NCBI GenBank assembly: GCA_002309295.1
Contig: DBXF01000048.1
Coordinates: 46,735 to 52,838 of the forward strand
DNA from: Bacteroidales bacterium UBA1219
GTDB taxonomy: Bacteria > Bacteroidota > Bacteroidia > Bacteroidales > P3
Direction: 5' to 3'
DNA length: 6,104 nt
The notes beneath the pieces are model-generated. The model saw only the letters and a list, made by a program, of their open reading frames with translations. It had not been told where the DNA came from and did no database searches. Position 1 is the stretch's first letter. Each line of letters starts with the position of its first letter. Positions 1 to 6,104 of this stretch are shown piece by piece. A program made the position numbers and the translations under genes.

Positions 1-600
1 TGCCGCAACACCGGCTCGGTAACGGGAAGCTCGTACACTGGCGGTATAGTGGGTTATACCTATTACACCAACGTGGATTCCTGCTCCAACACATCCAATA
101 TAACCGCCTCTGGTTACTCATACATTGGTGGTGTGGTAGGATATGCCTATTATGCTAAAATCCGTCGTTGCTCCAACCGAGGCAATCTGTCAGGTTCCGG
201 CTATCTGGGTGGTATCTGCGGCCGTCTTTATGGAAGTACCTGCTACCTGCAATATTGTGTAAATAACGGACATTTGAATGCCACAGGTACCAACGTGGGC
301 GGTATAGTGGGTTATACATATTATAGTTATATAGAATACAACACCAACAGTGGTGATGTTACAACAACTTCGACATCTGCGTCGAGTTATGTCGGTGGTA
401 TTGTCGGTTATGACGGCTCGTCGGCTTATGTCCGCTACAACCTCAACGGCGGATATATTAAAAGTGCCGGCGGAAGTGTGGGCGGTATATGCGGTTACAG
501 CTATGGAAGCACATACGTTACCTACAACCTCAATGTAAACAACGTAAAAGGCGGTGCCAACACTGCCGCCATTGCTGGTTCGGGTACTGTGGCAACAACC
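1..600 (+). repeat. GLUG-type repeat array A (C-terminal part, about 7 units)
   Basis: Residues 1-200 consist of degenerate units of about 27-33 residues with the pattern C-x-N-x-G-x-[VIL]-x-G-x(3,6)-[VIL]-G-G-[IV]-[VC]-G-[YR], followed by a Tyr-rich stretch. Units start at residues 1, 28, 57, 86, 114, 147 and 176. The first four begin with Cys; the last three replace it with Asn ('NTN', 'NLN', 'NLN'). GLUG-like repeats are generally predicted to form a beta-solenoid, one coil per unit. The array enters the window already in progress, so more units are expected upstream. Confidence 0.85.
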
Positions 601-3600
601 AACTACTGGGACAAACAGATGTGTCCGACTACCTTGCTTTATGGCACAACGGCCAATGCCTCGTGCGCCAAAACTACAGCACAGCTGGTAGGCGTGGCCA
701 CATATCCCAGCACTACTTATTTCACGGCTACAGCCAATCTGTACCCCATCCCCACCGGCCTTGCCGACAGCCTCGGCTCCAAACTCGCGGCAACGCCTAT
801 ACGTCTTGTGAATAATGAGAATGTGGACGATGTAGCAACCAACTTCACAGTGGTTACCCTCAACAGCGTGAGCTGGTCGAGCAGTGTCCCCAGTGTAATT
901 AGTATTAGTGGTGCCAATGGCACGGTAAATGGTTTCGGCTCCACACAGATTACGGGTACTGTAAGCGGGATGCAGAAACACCTTTGGGCTTTCCACATAC
1001 CTACATTCTGCGGCGGTAGCGGTACACAGGCCGACCCGTATCTGATTTGTACGGCCTACACCCTTGATACTCTTGCACAGTGTGTAAACGCCGGTATGGA
1101 TTTCAACAACCTGTATTTCAAAGTTGTCAACGACCTCGATCTTACCCCGTTCAGCAACTGGCGTGTGATAGGTGAGACAATGTCCACCCCCTTCAAAGGC
1201 CATTTCGACGGAAACAACAAAACCATCAGCAACCTTAAAATAACAGGAACAACCAACTACCGAGGTCTGTTCGGAGTGGTGCTCGGTACCAGTACAACCC
1301 AAAAGGCCGATATCCACCACCTTACCGTGCGTGGTGCAGTGTCGGGCGGTAGCTACACCGGCGGCATCGTAGGTTATTGCGACTATACCAAGCTGTACAA
1401 TATCAAAAACTACGCCACGGTGGCCACCACGAGCTACAGTTACCATGGCGGTATAGCCGGCGAGGCTTACTACTACTGCGATTTCGACAGTTGCGAGAAC
1501 CACGCCACCGTACAAGGTTCAAGTTACACAGGTGGTATAGCTGGATATTGCGATTATTACAACAAATTCCGCAACTGTATCAATACCGGTGCTGTCACGG
1601 GATCCTCTTACAGCGGTGGTATTGCTGGACGAAATTATTACTATGGACTGTTCCGCAACTGTACCAACACCGGCAATCTGTCGGGTTCCAGCTATTCAGG
1701 TGGTATTTGTGGATATCCCTATTATTACGACACCATCCGCCATTGTCACAACACAGGTAATATTACAACGTCGGCATCCTATGTCGCTGGTATCGCAGGA
1801 TACAAATATGGTTATGGATATATCGATAGCTGTTCTAATTCGGGTGATGTTACAGGCTCCTCTTATTTGGGCGGTATTGTGGGATATATGTACACCTCTC
1901 AGTTTATCAAAGACTGCCAGAATAGTGGTGATATAACAAGTACATCGGGCTATGTCGGAGGTATCGCTGGTTATTACTACAGCAGCAACAGCTCGCTGAC
2001 AAGTATCTACGAAATCCGCAACTGTCCTAACACCGGTAATGTGACAGGAACTTACTATGTGGGCGGTATTGTGGGTTATGGAGGATATTCCCGCATACGT
2101 TTCTGCGACAACCGAGGCAATGTTATTGGAAACCAATATGGCATCGGTGGTATCGTTGGTTACAACTATTATTATTGCTTGATATCGGGCTGTAACAACT
2201 ATGGTGATGTGAAATCCACATACACCGGGACTACATTCGATGGTACATACTATGGAACAGGCGGTATTGTTGGTAGCTCCAACTACGGCACCAACATCAG
2301 TGGTACTACAACTTACGTTGTGGATAGCTGTAACAACTATGGTGATGTTACATCATCTGCATACAATACCGGTGGTATTATGGGACAACTGTACTATTAT
2401 GCCGGCTCGGTAAGGAAATGCCATAACTACGGTAATGTAAAAGGTACTTACTATGTTGGCGGTGTTACGGGTTTCCACCGTGGTGCTTACAACTCCACAG
2501 CAAGCTACGCTCCGTTCCTTATCTCGTGTTCCAACGCCGGAGATGTTACCGGTACGGAAAATGTGGGTGGCATAGTGGGAAAGAATGGTTACACAAGTTA
2601 CGGCTACAATGCCAAAGTACAAGAATGTGTGAACGTGGGACGTGTCAAAGGAAATCAATATGTGGGCGGTATCTGCGGCCATAACTATGGATATAGTAGC
2701 TACAAATCTATGGTTACAGGCTGTCTCAACGCAGGTATAGTGGAGGGCTCCAACTACACTGGCGGCGTGTGCGGTTATACTTATTCTAGTTCCTACGCCC
2801 TTCAGGATTACAACCTCAATGTGGCCAATGTGCTTTGCACAGGTACCTACCAAGGTGCTGTGGACGGCTACAGCTACGCTCCCACATCGTGCTATTTCGA
2901 CTCTCTGATGTGTCCTGCACAATATTATTATTACAATACTGCAGCAACCACAACTACGGGCAAACGCACATCGGCTCTCACCGACGGCACCTTCAACCCC
3001 AGCGCAACATACTTCACAGCTACGTCGGGACTCTATCCTCGTCCTACCTCGATAGCCAACCATCCTACGACAATTCTTGCAGCTACCCCGGTGTTCCTCG
3101 ACGAGACCACAAGTCCCACCAATCACGTGGAAAATGTGAACTACTGCTACACCGTGGGCACTGGCAACAATGTAAGTTGGACTTCTTCCGACCTCTCAAA
3201 GACCGCCATAACTGGCAGCAACGGATCGATACTTTCTGTAGGTACTCCTACCATCATTGCTCATAAGGATTCCATCGTCAAGGAGGTGGACCTCGAAATA
3301 GCTTCTCTCCCAGCTTTCAGCACGTTTACCTATCCCGCCATCAGCGACACCATAGGACACACTATCACAGCCATCCGTCCCTCGCTCACATCGGGATGCT
3401 CTTTTGTCAGCAACGACCTGCCTTACGGCCTTTCGCTCAACGCCTCCACTGGTGAGATTACCGGTGCTGTTTGCGACACAATGCACACCACTTTCACTGT
3501 GATAGCAGCCTGCTCGGGCTGTGTTATGTCGCAAGCCACTGTAAGAATCGACATCTTTCCTGACACCATTTGCTCTGGCTACACTGTAACTTTGCCCGCA

Positions 3601-6104
3601 GGTCATACTTGGTACTACGATGAAGATCTCACTATTCCGGTTCCAAACAACACTGCCGTTATCGACAGCAACACCACTTTCTATGCCGCAGGTATCGATA
3701 TCGTTAATGCAACAGATTTCGATTACACTGGCTCGGTACAGACTTTCGTAGTGCCTGCTCAGCTCGATTCGGCCAAACTGCAGGTTTGGGGCGCACAAGG
3801 TGGTAAAGGCGCACAAAGCACATCCACATTCTATGCTGGCGGCAATGGCGGATATTCCGAAGGTATTCTTACCAATGCAGCAGGACAAACAATCTATGTT
3901 TATGTCGGCGGCAAAGGCCACGACGCTACTGGTCTCACCACTACAGGAGTAACTTATCCAGGTGGATGGAACGGCGGTGGCGCTGCCGGAAACCACACTT
4001 CTACTAGTGCATACCAAGGTGGCTCTGGCGGTGGCGGCACCGATATGCGTATTGGTGGAAACACCCTCTATTCGCGTGTTATCGTTGCCGGAGGCGGTGC
4101 CGGAACAGGTTATTCCAGCACTTACTATGGTGGTGTTGGAGGAGGTACTTCGGGCACTCAGTATGCAAGCACCTCGAGTGGCTATCCTGGCACTCAGAGT
4201 GCCGGTGGCTCAGGCAGTACCGGTGGTTCATACGCTTTCGGTTCGTCAAATGCTTCTAGCGTTAATGGTCAGGCAGGATCGTTCGGCCAAGGTGGTCAGG
4301 GCGGCTACGGTACAAGCTGTACTGGTGGCGGCGGTGGCGGCGGCGGCTGGTATGGCGGCGGCGGCGGCAAATCGGGCTCCTCAACAACTTGTTATGGCGG
4401 CGGCGGCGGCTCCGGATATGTTTACACTTCTTCTACAGCAAGTAGCTATCCTTCTGGCTGTCTGCTCAATAGCAATTATTATCTCACAAATGCACAAACA
4501 ATTGCCGGAAATATGCCATTCCCATCTGTTGACGGAAATACCGAAACAGGTCATGCCGGCGATGGCTATGCACGTATAACAACTTATAGGTCTCTGAAAA
4601 ACAAGTATATAATCAACACTCTGCCTCGTGTAACAGCACGTATCTCGGGCGATACTTCAATCTGCAACGGTACAGCTACCCTTACCATTCGTTTCACAGG
4701 CGGTGCTCCCTACCGTTACCGTATCACTGGCGACAATGCCGACCGCACGGCCAATGCCGACGTGGTGACAATTCAGGTTTCCCCGTCGACCTCTACATTA
4801 TATTATGTAACTTACGTCAAATCCACAGTTACCGGATGCGAGGCCGTTCCCGACGAACTTACGGGTATCGGCATTGTGGATGTCTGCGGTAGCTCGATAC
4901 TCTGTGCCGGCGACAGCCTAACACTGCCTTCGGGCTACACTTGGTACTCCGACTCCCGCCTCTCCAACCAGATACCAGGCGGCATCGTATGTCCCACACA
5001 GAACACTACATACTACCGTAGCGGTGCATCGTATGAAGTTACTGTGCTTCCTCGTGGTACAGCAACCATCCTCGACACAGTTTACAACATCTGCGACGAC
5101 CCCACAGCCGAAGTGATTATCAACTTCACAGGTCTGCCTCCCTTCACTTACCGTATCACCGGCGACCGCACCGACCGTGTTACAAGCAACTACACAGTGC
5201 GTGTGCCTGTAACCACCGACACAAGTGCCATCGTTAAAGTTACCTACTTCAGCGACCTCAACACTCGTTGCTCAGGTGTTATCACCCACACTCATGCCGA
5301 GATTATCCTCTGCGACCAGCCCATCGTCTGCTACGGCGACACCGTTTGGTTGCCTGCAGGACAGTGGTACTACGATATGAGAATGACAAGGCCGGTTACC
5401 ACACCTTATATTGTTCCCGACCAAACCACAGTTCTCTTCCTCACCGTAAACGATACCGTTGATTTCGATTACACTGGCAACGAGCAGGTTTATCGTGTGC
5501 CCGGCGGTACCGACAGCGTTTATATGGAAGTCTGGGGCGGCGAAGGCGGAAGCCAGCTTGTATATAGCGGTCAGTTCTTGGGCGGAAAAGGCGGCTATTC
5601 GAAAGGAAGAATGAAAGCCGCTTCCGGTGACGTTCTTTACGTCTATGTCGGCGGTAAAGGTGCCAATGGCGGCAATGGTTCTACCAATCACGCTAATGGT
5701 GGATTCAATGGCGGCGGTAACAGCGGTACCAACTCTACGACATCCTATTTCTGGGCCGGCGCCGGTGGCGGCGGATCAGACATTCGTGTTAATTCCAACT
5801 CGTTGTACGCACGTGTTATTGTTGCCGGTGGAGCCGGTGGAGCCGCTTATGGAGCTTCGTCGGGCACTGTCTGCGGTGGTAACGGTGGCGGTACATCGGG
5901 AACACAAGGTACCTCAAGCGGCTACAATGGCCGTCTGGGTAGCCCCGGAACACAGACTGCCGGTGGAGCTGCAGCCACATATACTTCGAACAATGGTACT
6001 GCAGGAACCTTCGGTGTAGGCGGTACTGGTGGCGACGGAGGAGCATCCGGCGGCGGCGGTGGCGGCGGCTGGTACGGTGGCGGCGGCGGTAACTACGGTT
6101 CCGC
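1..6104 (+). CDS. Giant modular surface/adhesin-like protein with GLUG repeats, Ig-like domains and glycine-rich domains (internal fragment, both ends missing)
   Basis: Frame 1 is open over the entire window (2034 codons plus 2 bases), with no start or stop codon. Reading along the protein I see a GLUG-type array (1-200), cap and Big_2-like domain (201-332), GLUG lead-in (336-440), second GLUG array (441-960), second cap and Big_2-like domain (961-1101), He_PIG-like Ig domain (1102-1184), a WYYD module (1191-1235), Gly-rich domain 1 (1239-1530), Ig-like domain (1541-1628), WYSD module (1635-1676), Ig-like domain (1680-1772), WYYD module (1777-1818) and Gly-rich domain 2 (1821 to the edge). 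Such mosaics are known from secreted and surface proteins of Bacteroidetes, often exported by type IX secretion; export here is inferred, since both termini are missing. No catalytic motif was found, so adhesion or a structural role is the best guess. The frame is certain; the molecular function is not known. Confidence 0.95.
601..783 (+). other. Array-closing cap after GLUG array A
   Basis: Residues 201-261 begin 'NYWDKQMCPTT' and run through 'TTAQLVG' to 'TTYFTATANLYPIPTGLAD'. GLUG regions commonly end in a 'NYWD' motif followed by a 'T..qL ... f....g.YP' segment, and this matches. A related segment closes array B ('YFDSLMCPAQ ... TSALTDG ... ATYFTATSGLYPRP'), which supports treating it as a defined cap and not random linker. 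It probably terminates the solenoid; this is inference. Confidence 0.7.
784..996 (+). other. Big_2-like immunoglobulin-fold domain 1
   Basis: Residues 262-332 read 'AATPIRL ... VTLNSVSWSSSVPSVISIS' followed by 'GTVNGFGSTQITGTVSG'. The 'v-W-sS-p-svisis ... G-tv-g-g-tqItgtv' pattern is that of bacterial Ig-like (Big_2 type) domains, which act as spacers in surface proteins. It aligns by eye with residues 1023-1101 ('AATPVFL ... VSWTSSDLSKTAITGSNG'), its counterpart after array B. Confidence 0.65.
1006..1320 (+). other. GLUG-region lead-in (N-terminal cap) of array B
   Basis: Residues 336-440 carry the standard opening of GLUG regions: 'GGSGTQADPYLI', then 'YTLDTLAQCVNAG', 'YFKVVNDLDL', 'WRVIGE', 'PFKGHFDGNNKTISNLKI' and 'YRGLFG'. 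These recur in the same order in bacterial GLUG-containing secreted proteins ('G-t-DPY-I-t ... L..la ... y-f-kl-.-DIDL ... PIG ... F-G-FDGngkTIsnL.i ... GLFG'). 'GLFG' at 422-425 is the motif form after which the family is named. Its presence mid-protein shows that array B is an independent second solenoid, not a continuation of array A. Confidence 0.85.
1321..2880 (+). repeat. GLUG-type repeat array B (about 17 units)
   Basis: Units begin at residues 441, 468, 498, 526, 554, 582, 611, 639, 675, 702, 731, 777, 807, 843, 876, 908 and 938, mostly 27-36 residues long, with one of 46 (731-776). The core is C-x-N-[TSY]-G-[ND]-[VIL]-[TK]-G-S-x-Y-x-G-G-I-[VAC]-G-Y, followed by aromatic residues and 'I-R-x-C'. 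Fourteen consecutive units (498-908) start with Cys; the first two (441, 468) and the last (938, 'YNLNVANV') do not. A beta-solenoid with Cys and Tyr stacked along its faces is expected from the family. At DNA level the units are diverged apart from short exact matches, so the repetition is mainly conserved at protein level. Confidence 0.88.
2881..3054 (+). other. Array-closing cap after GLUG array B
   Basis: Residues 961-1018 read 'PTSCYFDSLMCPAQ' ... 'GKRTSALTDGTFNPSATYF' then 'TATSGLYPRPTSIA'. This parallels the cap after array A: both have Y-[WF]-D-x(2)-M-C-P, an internal 'T-x-x-L' segment, then 'TYFTAT-x-x-LYP-x-P'. In both caps the preceding repeats carry 'YNLN' in place of a Cys-led start. 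The shared order points to duplication of a whole array-plus-cap cassette. Confidence 0.7.
3067..3303 (+). other. Big_2-like immunoglobulin-fold domain 2
   Basis: Residues 1023-1101 read 'TTILAATPVFLDE' ... 'NNVSWTSSDLSKTAITGSNG' then 'SILSVGTPTIIAH'. It corresponds to residues 262-332: both start with 'AATP[IV].L', have a 'VSW[ST]SS' strand and then an 's-i-s/t-G-x-N-G' turn. It is probably an Ig-fold spacer. Similarity to named families is modest, and the assignment relies on pattern and position. Confidence 0.6.
3304..3552 (+). other. Putative Ig domain (He_PIG-like)
   Basis: Residues 1102-1184 include 'FTYPAISDTIGHTITAIRP', then 'LPYGLSLNASTGEITGAVCD' and 'TFTVIAACSGCVMSQATVRI'. The 'LP-x-GLSL-n-x-sTGeItG ... 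f-tV-A.....a-v-I' signature is that of the putative Ig domain He_PIG (cadherin-like fold), common as a spacer in bacterial extracellular proteins. Family identification is firm by motif. Two Cys in the last strand region (1170, 1173) are unusual for this fold and could form a local bridge. Confidence 0.75.
3571..3705 (+). repeat. CxG-LPxG-WYxD module, copy 1
   Basis: Residues 1191-1235: 'CSGYTVTLPAGHTWYYDEDL', then '...IPV...' and 'DSNTTFYAAG'. The same order of elements (C-x-G-x(2)-V/L-x-LP-x-G-x-x-WY-x-D ... T-T-x-[YF/L]) recurs at 1635-1676 and 1777-1818. It resembles a compact version of the Ig-like modules of Bacteroidetes surface proteins ('C.GdsvtL ... ytW ... TTtY'). This copy directly precedes Gly-rich domain 1. 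Confidence 0.6.
3715..4590 (+). other. Glycine-rich domain 1 (ALK/LTK-type Gly-rich family)
   Basis: Residues 1239-1530 open with 'DFDYTGSVQTFVVPAQ', 'AKLQVWGAQGGKG' and 'YSEGILTNAAGQTIYVYVGG'. 'GGWNGGGAAG', 'GGGGTDMRIG' and 'LYSRVIVAGGGAG' follow, then poly-Gly stretches 'GGGGGGGGWYGGGGG' (1442-1456) and 'YGGGGGSGYV', closing with 'GHAGDGYARITTY'. The order matches the glycine-rich family that includes the extracellular domain of ALK/LTK receptors and many bacterial proteins; in ALK/LTK the glycine runs form packed polyglycine-II helices. Three Cys (1440, 1464, 1487) flank the poly-Gly runs. Function is unknown; adhesion or a rigid display element is inferred. Confidence 0.8.
4621..4884 (+). 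other. Ig-like domain 'FTG-PY-YRITGD', copy 1
   Basis: Residues 1541-1628: 'ARISGDTSICNGTATLTIRF', then 'TGGAPYRYRITGDNADRT', 'TIQVSPSTSTLYYVTYVKS' and 'VTGCEA'. The 'sgd.tIC.G.atLti.ftG.aPy.y.itgd ... i.v.Pst.T.Yyvt.v....gC' pattern is typical of small beta-sandwich repeats in Bacteroidetes surface proteins. The Cys at 1553 and 1614 sit where a domain-spanning pair could form. Copy 2 is at 1680-1772. Confidence 0.65.
4903..5028 (+). repeat. CxG-LPxG-WYxD module, copy 2
   Basis: Residues 1635-1676: 'CAGDSLTLPSGYTWYSDSRL', then 'CPTQNTTYYRSG'. It shares Cys-x-Gly, 'LPxG', 'TWYxD' and the closing 'TTxY' with copies at 1191 and 1777. Unlike those, it lies between two Ig-like domains and not in front of a glycine-rich domain, and it has an additional Cys (1664). 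Confidence 0.6.
5038..5316 (+). other. Ig-like domain 'FTG-PF-YRITGD', copy 2
   Basis: Residues 1680-1772: 'LPRGTATILDTVYNICDD', 'AEVIINFTGLPPFTYRITGD' and 'YTVRVPVTTDTSAIVKVTYF', ending 'TRCSGVITHTHAEIILC'. It aligns by eye with 1541-1628 through 'I-C', 'FTG-x-x-P-[FY]-x-YRITGD', 't-v-x-V' and '[VT]TY[FV]', so the two are internal duplicates. The identity of the 'YRITGD' hairpin is the clearest link. Confidence 0.65.
5329..5454 (+). repeat. CxG-LPxG-WYxD module, copy 3
   Basis: Residues 1777-1818: 'CYGDTVWLPAGQWYYDMRM', then 'TRPVTTPYIVPDQTTVLFLT'. Like copy 1, it runs straight into 'VDFDYTG', the first strand of a glycine-rich domain. This suggests that the module and the glycine-rich domain were duplicated together. 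Confidence 0.6.
5461..6104 (+). other. Glycine-rich domain 2 (truncated by the window edge)
   Basis: Residues 1821-2034 repeat the plan of domain 1: 'DFDYTGNEQVYRVPGG', 'VYMEVWGGEGGS', 'GGKGGYSKGRMKAASGDV', 'LYVYVGGKG', 'GGFNGGGNSG', 'GAGGGGSDIRVNSNSLYAR', 'VIVAGGAGG' and 'GGGGGGGWYGGGGG' near 2017-2030. The window ends just after the WY-flanked poly-Gly run, which in domain 1 is followed by about 75 more residues, so the remainder of this domain should lie downstream. The opening 18 bases (5461-5478) are identical to 3715-3732; elsewhere codons have diverged. Confidence 0.8.

Noticed and set aside
190..1515. Long antisense reading frame (441 codons)
   Set aside because: It is exactly codon-aligned with the sense frame and starts at a sense CAA codon (TTG in antisense). 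It stays open only because the sense strand rarely uses TTA, CTA or TCA; it ends at the Ser TCA codon at 190-192. Its translation has no domain pattern, while the sense frame has clear repeats and domains.
1..2880. CRISPR-like regular repeats
   Set aside because: The spacing (about 80-140 bases) is a multiple of three and the similarity lies in the protein, with free wobble-base variation. Units vary in length, there are no unique spacers between constant repeats, and the region is continuously coding.
2353..4017. Further antisense frames of 257 and 273 codons
   Set aside because: They have the same cause as the 190-1515 frame: low use of TTA/CTA/TCA codons in the sense gene. They lie wholly within the well-supported plus-strand protein and show no recognisable motif.
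3962..4579. Plus-strand frame-2 reading frame of 205 codons, and a similar one at 5627-6019
   Set aside because: Both are shifted readings of the glycine-rich domains (GGC/GGT runs read as Ala/Val codons). The two resemble each other only because the underlying domains are duplicated.
4600..4625. Possible domain break with a more AT-rich linker ('SLKNKYIINT'), considered as a start of a separate gene
   Set aside because: The frame continues without a stop, there is no start codon with a ribosome binding site, and the next Ig-like domain follows directly; this is an interdomain linker.
1..6104. Promoters, terminators, ribosome binding sites, RNA genes or mobile elements
   Set aside because: The region is coding from end to end, and I saw no tRNA-like or rRNA-like segment, inverted-repeat-bounded element or intergenic gap. 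Scattered Met codons inside frame 1 are internal and fall within domains, so no start was called.

Overview
The whole window is the inside of one very large plus-strand gene. Frame 1 (codons starting at base 1) runs from base 1 to base 6104 without a stop: 2034 full codons plus two bases. Neither the start codon nor the stop codon is inside the window. The product is a modular, repetitive, almost certainly extracellular protein, rich in Gly, Thr, Ser, Tyr and Asn and poor in charged residues. The repeat families, the array-closing 'YWDKQMCP'-type motif, the compact Ig-like modules and the balanced GC with GGC/ACC/TAC-rich codon use suggest a Bacteroidales bacterium, probably from a gut, rumen or similar community. 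That assignment is inference; no taxonomic marker is present. Residue numbers below count from base 1 and are not those of the full protein.

Layout. Residues 1-200 are the tail of a first GLUG-type repeat array (A), closed by a cap (201-261) and a Big_2-like Ig domain (262-332). Residues 336-440 are the typical lead-in of a GLUG region ('GSGTQADPYLI ... PFKGHFDGNNKTISNL ... GLFG'). It opens a second, longer array (B, about 17 units, 441-960), which ends in a related cap (961-1018) and a related Big_2-like domain (1023-1101). Thus 'array + cap + Ig' is a duplicated cassette. A putative Ig domain of the He_PIG type follows (1102-1184).

The C-terminal third alternates three kinds of module. There are three short 'CxG-LPxG-WYxD-TTxY' modules (from 1191, 1635 and 1777), two 'FTG.PP/AP-Y-YRITGD' Ig-like domains (1541-1628, 1680-1772) and two large glycine-rich domains (1239-1530, and 1821 to the window end). 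The glycine-rich domains resemble the ALK/LTK-type Gly-rich family, with 'VWGAQGG', 'YVYVGGKG', 'GGGGTDMR', 'RVIVAGGGAG' and poly-Gly runs. The second is cut by the window edge.

Working picture (inference): a secreted or surface-anchored adhesin-like fibre, with two beta-solenoid segments spaced by Ig domains, then a section carrying glycine-helix domains. No catalytic domain is visible. Signal peptide, sorting signal and neighbouring genes are all outside the window, so secretion route and operon context cannot be judged. There are no RNA genes, mobile elements, CRISPR arrays or intergenic regions here.
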